Below, piece after piece: positions 6,702-12,819 of a stretch of DNA of 12,819 nt. Both the position numbers and the translations under genes were made by a program. Numbering within the stretch: the first letter of the stretch is position 1; every line of letters begins with the position of its first letter. Source of the DNA: Agrocybe praecox (taxonomy: Eukaryota; Basidiomycota; Agaricomycetes; Agaricales; Agrocybaceae); NCBI GenBank assembly GCA_964017145.1, contig CAXHKQ010000291.1, positions 1 through 12,819 on the forward strand, read 5' to 3'. The notes below the pieces were generated by a model. It searched no databases. It had not been told where the DNA came from and saw nothing but the letters and a program-made list of their open reading frames with translations.

Positions 6702-9136
6702 ATGGTTTCAAATCGTGTGGAGTCCGCAGTTGCTGTCGAATTTTCGTTGGGTGCAGATCGCTTCCACATAATGGTGCTGGCACTGATTTTCGTAGCCTCC
6801 GCGGCCTTAGCATATTTCGTGCACCGCTGGTACACCGTGTGGCAGTACAGCGAAGCATTCCCGGGCCCAAAATGGTATCCGATCGTGGGCAACGCGCTGC
6901 AGATGGGTAACAATCCGTACGGTGAGCATTCTAGAATTCTGGACTCCCGCTGGAATAACTGACATAAGTGGTAAACTGTCCTCTGCAGACTATATGCAGA
7001 ACATGGTGCACTATGCGAAGAAGTACGCCTTCCAGCCGTTCCGAGTATGGATCGGCAACAGTCTGTACGTGGTACTCACTGATCCGAAGGACGTGGAGGT
7101 AATCCGTATGCGACACGCGCACCAATCAATCATCGCAGTGCGGGTGCAGTTTTTAATCTATACCAAACGTGTCTTTTCGGTTTTCCCATCTTCCCAGATA
7201 ATGCTATCAACGCAGAAGCACAACGATAAGTTCGACGACTATCGTTTTCTCCACGACTGGATTGGAACCGGTTTAATCACTGCCACATGTACGATAATGT
7301 CCAAATCTCAGCTCTTGTCTCTGGAACAAAGTCAACTAACATTTGACCTCGCCCACCAGCTACTCCTTGGTTCCGTCAACGGCGCACCATCACGCCAACG
7401 TTCCACTTCAACATCCTGCACGATTTCCATATCACGATGAGCGCCAATCTGGAGAAGCTGATGAAGAAAATCGACGAGTACGCCTTGTCCGGTGAGGCAT
7501 TCGATGCACAGCACCTGATCAATATGGCAACATTGGATTTGATCTGCGAGACGGCCATGGGTGTGCAGGTGAACGCGCTCGAGGATCAGGACTCGGAGCT
7601 GGTGAAGGCGTTCCATGAGTAAGCGCCCACCCATTTTGAATTGCGTGTTAGATGATGGTATAACATTATTTTAATTGCCGTTGCGTAGTGCTAGCGTCAT
7701 GGTCTATAAGCGCATCTTCAGCTGGTGGAAGCGATTCGATTTGCTGTGGCCACTGTCCAAGGACTACAAGACCAATCGCCGCGCAGTCGATTTGTTGCGC
7801 TCGTTCAACCAGACGATTATCACACAGCGCAAACAGCAACTCGAAGCGGAAATCGCGGCCAAAAGCACGATCGACGCGAATGACAACGATGTGGAAAAAC
7901 CACGCAAGCGAATCGCCTTCCTCGACATGCTGCTGACGACGACCGTCGAGGGTCGGCATCTCACCGATCAGGAGATCGGCGATGAGGTGTCCACGTTCAT
8001 GTTTGCCGTAAGTATATGGCGGAACATTGGCCGTTTAATGGAAATATATTTTTGTTCTTTTCCCTATTGCGATTAAGTGTTAACAAATAATAATTTAAAC
8101 TTTTTGACAAATACGAACTGTCTAATAAGCAAATAGCATGATCATAATAACTGATCTGATAACACACAAATTAAATTGATAATTTAAAGTGTTGTACTCG
8201 CATTTGTTATCGCGTGAATATCATTTCCTAATACTTTTTCTCAAATCAAACATTTGGTGGAACGTTAACGCAGGGCCACGACACGACCGCGGCTGCCATC
8301 GCGATCGCCATGTACAACATGGCCATCAATCCGGCCGAGCAGCAGCAATGCCTCGACGAACAGCTGTCGATGTTCGGCGAGGATCTCACGCTCAAGGCCT
8401 CGTACCAGCAGCTGCAAGAGATGAAGTACCTGGAGATGTTCATCAAGGAGTCGCAGCGCATGCACCCGGCAGTGAACATGATCGGCAGGCGAGCCAACGA
8501 GGGTCTGGTTTTGGGTAAGAAAAATACACCCAATGAAGCTATTTTGTATCGACTGAATCTTGTGAGATGTATGCTTCCATATAGAAGAACTCGATTTCGA
8601 GTTCAGTCGACCTAATTGTGATCAATTATTACATCTCGTATACACACATATGCACCAAACTTAACATGCTATTTGTAATTCGAAAGGCGTTTGCAACTAT
8701 GTAAAGTGACGCTAAATGCGTGCTAACAAAATAGACCATTTCGTATTGAATTGTCACACTGTTTTCTCTCTCTCCACCATCAGCCAACGGCCAGCACGTG
8801 CCCAAAGACACGAGCGTCGCCATCTTCCTGTACTCGATGGGCCAGAATCCCGCCCTGTTCCCGGAGCCCGAGCGCTTCGATCCGACGCGTTTCCTGCCGG
8901 AGAATCGCGCACAGAAGAACCCGTACGAGTATGTGCCGTTCAGTGCGGGCGCGCGCAACTGCATCGGCCAGAAGTTCGCCAACAATGAGCTGCGCCTGGT
9001 GTTGGGCGCGGTAGTGCGCCATTTTGAGCTGCTGCCCGTCGAGGTGCCGTTCGAGCCGATGTTCGCCTCGACAGCCACGACGCACTCGGACAATGGCATT
9101 TGGATGCGAGCGAAGCGACGCCAGCCGGCGAAGTGA
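6702..9136 (+). CDS. Cytochrome P450, CYP4 clan (complete, seven exons)
   Basis: Microsomal haem monooxygenase anchored in the ER; substrate unknown. Exons: 6702-6921, 6989-7098, 7198-7288, 7360-7618, 7689-8007, 8274-8514, 8784-9136. All introns are GT/AG and phases close exactly (1593 nt, 530 aa). The least certain junction is 7288/7360 (donor GTACGA). Features: membrane segment about residues 22-40; Pro-rich hinge FPGPKWYPIVGN at 53-64; C-helix WFRQR (W144, R148); I-helix EVSTFMFAGHDTT ending at 338; ExxR at E392-R395 (KESQR); EPERF near 441-445; haem loop FSAGARNCIGQKFA with ligand C473. The CYP4-type I-helix and haem loop place it in the CYP4 clan; I do not assign a subfamily. The I-helix Glu that esterifies haem in many CYP4s is Ala333. 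Met24 (6771) is an alternative start, also in good context, at the edge of the membrane segment. Confidence 0.93.
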
Positions 9137-9365
9137 TGCCGGCGATCGGCGATGCGATGCGATGATGGAGTGTTGAGTTGTGGAAGTGGCGCGACCGACA
9201 CAGACACCAATGCGGTGCGTGTGCGTACTGAACAATAGTGACGAAGTGACGACGGATCTGCGTGAGTGCTTTCTGAAACGGATATTGCGTGTGTGTTGTA
9301 TGTACGATCCGCAAAATTTATGGTAATTCCCGCGTACGATTTCAATAAACAGAACCTTGACACAG
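9137..9365 (+). terminator. P450 3'UTR with AATAAA poly(A) signal at 9344-9349
   Basis: The first AATAAA after the P450 stop codon lies about 210 nt downstream, giving a short 3'UTR. The end of the interval is approximate (cleavage 10-20 nt after the hexamer). Confidence 0.65.
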
Positions 9366-10411
9366 AAATAGTAGAATTATAATTTGTATCGAACATGAGT
9401 GTGTACAAGCATTTCTTAGCATTATACCGGGTGCGTCTACTTTGCCGTAGGTATGAGAACAATTGAATAACGTTGACATTCTCCAAGATCCAGCACAGTT
9501 TGTTTGGACAAACAAGACTGCATTTTGCTGAATTTGTATAACTTGTCCGTGCATTTGATTTCTTGTTTTCGACACGAATTTTTGCTTCATGATCGTCAAT
9601 GGTCTGAGGATTGCTGGCGTAAAATTTGTTTTCAATGAATCCGACGACAATGAGTCCACATTCTAGGGGGCTATGACTTATGAGATATACATATGTTCGT
9701 TCTGAGCACTAGGATCAATTCTTTTGAACGATTAATTTTCACTACACGCAATATTGACGATCTCCCACTGCAATATGACTGAACGAAATTTGACATTCAA
9801 ATTTGAAGACAAACATTGAGATATGCTCGATAATAACTTGCTATGGTCATAAAATAAAATGCCTATTGTTCGATGGTGTGTGCAATCAATTTGTGCTGGA
9901 CCAAATTAAATAACAAATATAACTATTTATTAACATCGGTTTGGAAAATGTCGAAGTTGTTAAATGTTCTCATATCTACGACAAAGGTGGTGCACCCCGT
10001 AGTATTTACTATATTGTATGTGTTGACTCACGGATCACTGACACGCACGAAACCGCCGAACTACAGTGGCCACCATCTGCATAACACTGAATGGTCAATG
10101 GACAACGATGCTCGTGGCGTGTGTGCAGAACAATGGTGAACGTTCGATGACAATTGTGGTCCACTGTAGTGTGCGTATGCGCGCAGAGATGTTGTCATCT
10201 GCGTGCGAACCATATTTGCTTTGCTCTGCAAACGTATAAATTCAATGTCATGCGTTTGTCGGCCCAACCAGCAACCTGTCGTCGTCGTCGCGCCGACACA
10301 GACGACGAACTTCTTGGATCATATCGCGTTGCTATCTAGGTGTATGCTCGCGCGGCGCGACATGCTTGGTAGGTGAGGAGGAGAGGGGAGAATGGTGGGT
10401 GTGTGCGTATC
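9366..10411. other. Intergenic DNA, no gene seen
   Basis: About 1 kb of AT-rich sequence. The frame at 9873-10139 (+) has no domain and AT-biased codons. Near the right end are a CGT-repeat patch (about 10279-10290) and a 13-nt near-palindrome, TCGCGC-G-GCGCGA, at 10348-10360. A TATAAA at 10235-10240 has no obvious downstream exon. Confidence 0.55.
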
Positions 10412-10419
10412 TTTAAAAG
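10412..10419 (+). promoter_or_regulatory. TATA-like box of the glycine-rich gene
   Basis: TTTAAAAG lies about 70 nt before the ATG at 10483. Transcription about 30 nt downstream would leave a 5'UTR of about 40 nt, typical of compact insect cuticle genes. Inferred from spacing only. Confidence 0.4.
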
Positions 10420-10482
10420 ACACTGTTGCACACTTACAGGTGATCAATTTTTTGCGTGTCTCAGCCAAGTCAAGTCGCAAAA

Positions 10483-11461
10483 ATGAGTTCACATGTAAGT
10501 TGTGTTAATATATTAGTCTTCAAAAAATCCTCTTACCGCGTCTCAAAGGTGGATAAGATTTAACAAATCCACGTAAATCAATTACACATAGCTAGGGTTT
10601 TTTGAATTTGGTCGATTCTTCAATTCAGAGTTATTGCCTGAATTATAGAAACGAGGCCACTTGCTTCTTATTTAATTTTAGCTTGATATATAATTGTAAA
10701 TATTGGTGACGATTCTGGTGGTAATAATGAAAGTTGCGTTAAGTGCGTCAATTGTCAGTGCCAGTTGCCAAATTGCAAACATTTAAACTGGAGTGAGTGC
10801 GTTGTGTTTATCCATTCCGCACATTTATCTTGAATATACATAACTAGCACGTGTTTGAATAAAACAATAAAATCAATGAACAAATCTGTAGGTACCGAAA
10901 CCGCTCTTCGATGGGTTCGTTTTACTTTTACTTTTCACTTTCGTTGAGAATCAAGAAAATTAGCCCAATATCAGGAAAACACGCCCAATTGACAAAACCC
11001 ATTATATTTCGCAGATATTGGCGACCATTGTCGTTGTGTTCGCATTGTCTGCCGCATCGACCAGTGCCACTTACGGCCTGTTGGGCGGTTTGGCGGGTGG
11101 CTACGGTGGTGTCGTCCCGTACGGATATAATGCGTACGGTGGCTATCCGGTTGCTGGCGGATACGGTGGCGGATACGGTGGCGGATATGGTGCCGGATAT
11201 GGTGGCGGATACGGAGCGGGTGCTGGCTATGGCGGAGCGTACGGCCCGAACGGCCCGAACAACAATGTGCACGTGCATACGCACACGCAGAACGGGCTGA
11301 ACGGTGCTGGCTACCCGGTTGGGGGCATTCCGCCATACGGTGGTGTCGGTGGCGTCGGTGGCGCCGGCTACGGAGCGGGTTACGGTGGCGGATACGGTGG
11401 CGGATATGGAGGCGGATACGGTGGCGGATACGGAGGCGGTTACAATGGATATCGGGGGTAA
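10483..11461 (+). CDS. Secreted glycine/tyrosine-rich protein (probable cuticle or matrix protein)
   Basis: Two exons: 10483-10494 (only 12 nt, M-S-S-H, donor GTAAGT) and 11015-11461 (acceptor TTTCGCAG), phase 0, intron 520 nt, 152 aa. Joining them gives a signal peptide with hydrophobic core ILATIVVVFALSA and likely cleavage after A22 (TSA/TY). A first exon coding about four residues of the signal peptide is characteristic of insect cuticular protein genes. The mature chain is built of GYGGG/GYGAG repeats (about 48-75 and 123-147), has no cysteine, and carries a central NNNVHVHTHTQN segment (H at 90, 92, 94). It lacks a chitin-binding RR consensus, so it would be a Gly-rich structural or eggshell-type protein; the exact role is unknown. 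No canonical AATAAA follows closely; AATATA at 11648-11653 is a weak candidate. Confidence 0.82.
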
Positions 11462-12186
11462 CAACGAGATGTGATATTGTGGTGGTCAGATTTCAGCATT
11501 GTAACCCGTATGTGATTTCATTTCCTTGCACGCATTTTCAGAGGAAGTTTTGGCGGATTCTTTTTCCAATGATGAGCATACAAATGAAGCGGTGCAAGCG
11601 TGCATTATTGTTCTAAATAATACACTCGACGAAAATCGAAAATCTACAATATAATAATATCTTTCATGTTGTTGTTTTTATTTTACGAAAAATGGACAGT
11701 AGTTGTTTTATTCAGGTAAGCGTTCCACAAACTCAGCTAACTCATGAACAAATGCTGCACAAGTTTTGCATAATACCACAAAATGATAACAATGGTATCT
11801 TCAGCGTTCCAGCTATCGCCTGCACGGTTTCCCCAAAAATATTAGGTATATTTTATCGTATTCTACTGTGTAACACTCTAAACAGCAACAAATTCTTTGT
11901 AAATTTTATCTCGGTGGGGAAGAATCCAAATAACACTTATCAAGCCTAGACAAGAACAGTGTTTTCATCCAAAAACAATGATAAATCGACATACAAAATA
12001 TATTTGAACAAATGTTTTGAAAATCTCAAGAGTAGCTTTATAAGAAATCATAATTAAAGTAACTTGTGAATATAAAATTAATCGTATTGTCACGAAATGT
12101 CGTCAGGTAGATTGTAAAAACTAATCATCCCATGCGTTAAAAAAATCACTAGACACAAATCGATAATATTTAATTTTATATTTTTG
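11462..12186. other. Convergent intergenic DNA, no gene seen
   Basis: AT-rich stretch between the ends of two convergent genes. It should include the 3'UTR of the Gly-rich gene. The 85-codon frame at 11692-11949 (+) has no domain and a GTAAGC donor-like site after eight codons; it is not called as a gene. Confidence 0.55.
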
Positions 12187-12192
12187 TTTATT
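12187..12192 (-). terminator. Poly(A) signal of the minus-strand gene at the right end
   Basis: TTTATT on +, AATAAA on -, 24 nt downstream of the stop codon at 12216-12218. The close spacing supports 12216 as the genuine 3' end of that gene. Confidence 0.6.
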
Positions 12193-12215
12193 GCCACTAC
12201 GTTATCAGTGGTGTG

Positions 12216-12819
12216 CTATTCTTGTGCATATGCGGATGGAGGGGGTGGTAGGTTGTAGAAGAACTCTTCGACTGGCTTGAGATAGCGGCCGATCAGGCCG
12301 TTGTCATCGAAGAACCCCATATACGGTGATGTGAAGAGTTCTTCGAGACGATGCTCGAGCGGTCCGCCGAGAAGGGCATCATCGTCGTTGGTGGTTGATG
12401 ATGGGTTGGTTGATGTCGTGCTGGTGTGGTGCTGGTGATGACTGTTCGATGGAGGATGCGATGCGACGGATGAGGCTCTGATGGATGGGGATGGGATGAG
12501 AATGAAATGAGAGTGAATTAGAACGACATGCATTGAAATTGATTTCACATCTATGAGGGACTCGTCGGTTTGCGATTGATTCGCTTTCGCTTGCTTTGGA
12601 CATTTTGCTTGGACTTGGCTGCATTGTCTGCGGCCGTCTGGATATGTTGGAAATAGTCCGCAACATGCTCGCTCAGTTGCACCTGCATGATGTTATTGTT
12701 GTTCAGGACTAATGTACCCGGCGGCGATCCTGTGGCTTCGACTTTCGTCTGCTGCCCATTGCGGACCGATGCGGACCGAATGCATCGATTTGGCGGGCCG
12801 TCTGCAACATCTCCGACAT
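12216..12819 (-). CDS. Unrecognised protein, 3' part; splice junction uncertain
   Basis: Two coding segments on -. The upstream one runs in from the window edge (frame starting at 12817) and reads LVLNNNNIMQVQLSEHVADY, then a basic stretch SKRKRINRKPTSPS. The downstream one covers 12477 or 12475 to 12216: Ser/Thr/His/Asn-rich, then LEELFTSPYMGFF and YLKPVEEFFYNLPPPP, ending AYAQE and stop, with GC-rich third positions near the end. The intron between them has a clear branch-like TTCTAATTC, a pyrimidine tract and an acceptor CATCAG at 12478. A donor GTGAAA at 12545-12550 would match acceptor phase but leaves an in-frame TAG (12551-12553). A weaker donor GTCCCT at 12560-12561, with acceptor AGAG before 12475, keeps the frame open (86-nt intron). 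I do not recognise the family. The 5' end lies outside the window. Confidence 0.5.

Noticed and set aside
9873..10139. 88-codon + frame in the spacer after the P450
   Set aside because: No domain and no promoter or poly(A) context; codon use is like the surrounding AT-rich DNA.
10235..10240. TATAAA as the promoter of the Gly-rich gene
   Set aside because: It lies about 250 nt before the ATG; the TTTAAAAG at 10412 is better placed.
10348..10360. GC-rich near-palindrome TCGCGC-G-GCGCGA
   Set aside because: Only 6-bp arms in a locally CG-rich patch; too short to separate from chance.
11692..11949. 85-codon + frame
   Set aside because: AT-biased codons, no domain or signal peptide. A donor-like GTAAGC after eight codons has no convincing partner exon.
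1..12819. CRISPR array, prokaryotic operon, rRNA or tRNA genes
   Set aside because: No regularly spaced repeats, no rRNA or cloverleaf signature seen, and the genes are spliced eukaryotic ones.

Overview
The window looks like dipteran nuclear DNA, most likely from a mosquito of the Anopheles type. Coding exons are GC-rich at third positions and lie in AT-rich spacers. Introns are short (71-520 nt) with GT/AG borders. The key marker is an intact oskar gene with an N-terminal LOTUS domain and a C-terminal SGNH-like OSK domain. The species call is an inference; no search was possible.

Layout, left to right: (1) a C2H2 zinc-finger gene on +, six fingers, 18-821, possibly open at its 5' end, followed by about 1.9 kb of AT-rich 3'UTR/intergenic DNA; (2) oskar on -, 3523-5139, two exons, 499 aa, convergent with the zinc-finger gene, with a probable 3'UTR of about 0.8 kb; (3) a spacer of about 1.5 kb between oskar and a divergent gene, holding a GC-rich island with degenerate 30-bp repeats; (4) a complete cytochrome P450 of the CYP4 clan on +, 6702-9136, seven exons, 530 aa; (5) about 1.3 kb with no gene; (6) a small secreted glycine/tyrosine-rich protein on +, 10483-11461, whose first coding exon is only 12 nt; (7) about 0.7 kb with no gene; (8) the 3' part of an unrecognised gene on -, 12216 to the window end.

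The genes do not form a pathway. They are a zinc-finger regulator, the germ-plasm organiser oskar, a microsomal monooxygenase and a probable cuticle or matrix protein, each with its own signals. The exon models for oskar, the P450 and the Gly-rich gene all close in phase, which strongly supports them.

The most interesting signal is RNA structure in the oskar 3'UTR. Read in the mRNA sense, a 12-bp stem at 3339-3369 closes a 7-nt loop containing the self-complementary hexamer GUCGAC. An 80-nt imperfect inverted repeat at 2869-2948 ends in a CCGG loop. Drosophila oskar mRNA dimerises through a palindromic loop in its 3'UTR, so these are good candidates for a mosquito counterpart. This is a hypothesis drawn from sequence symmetry and has not been shown.
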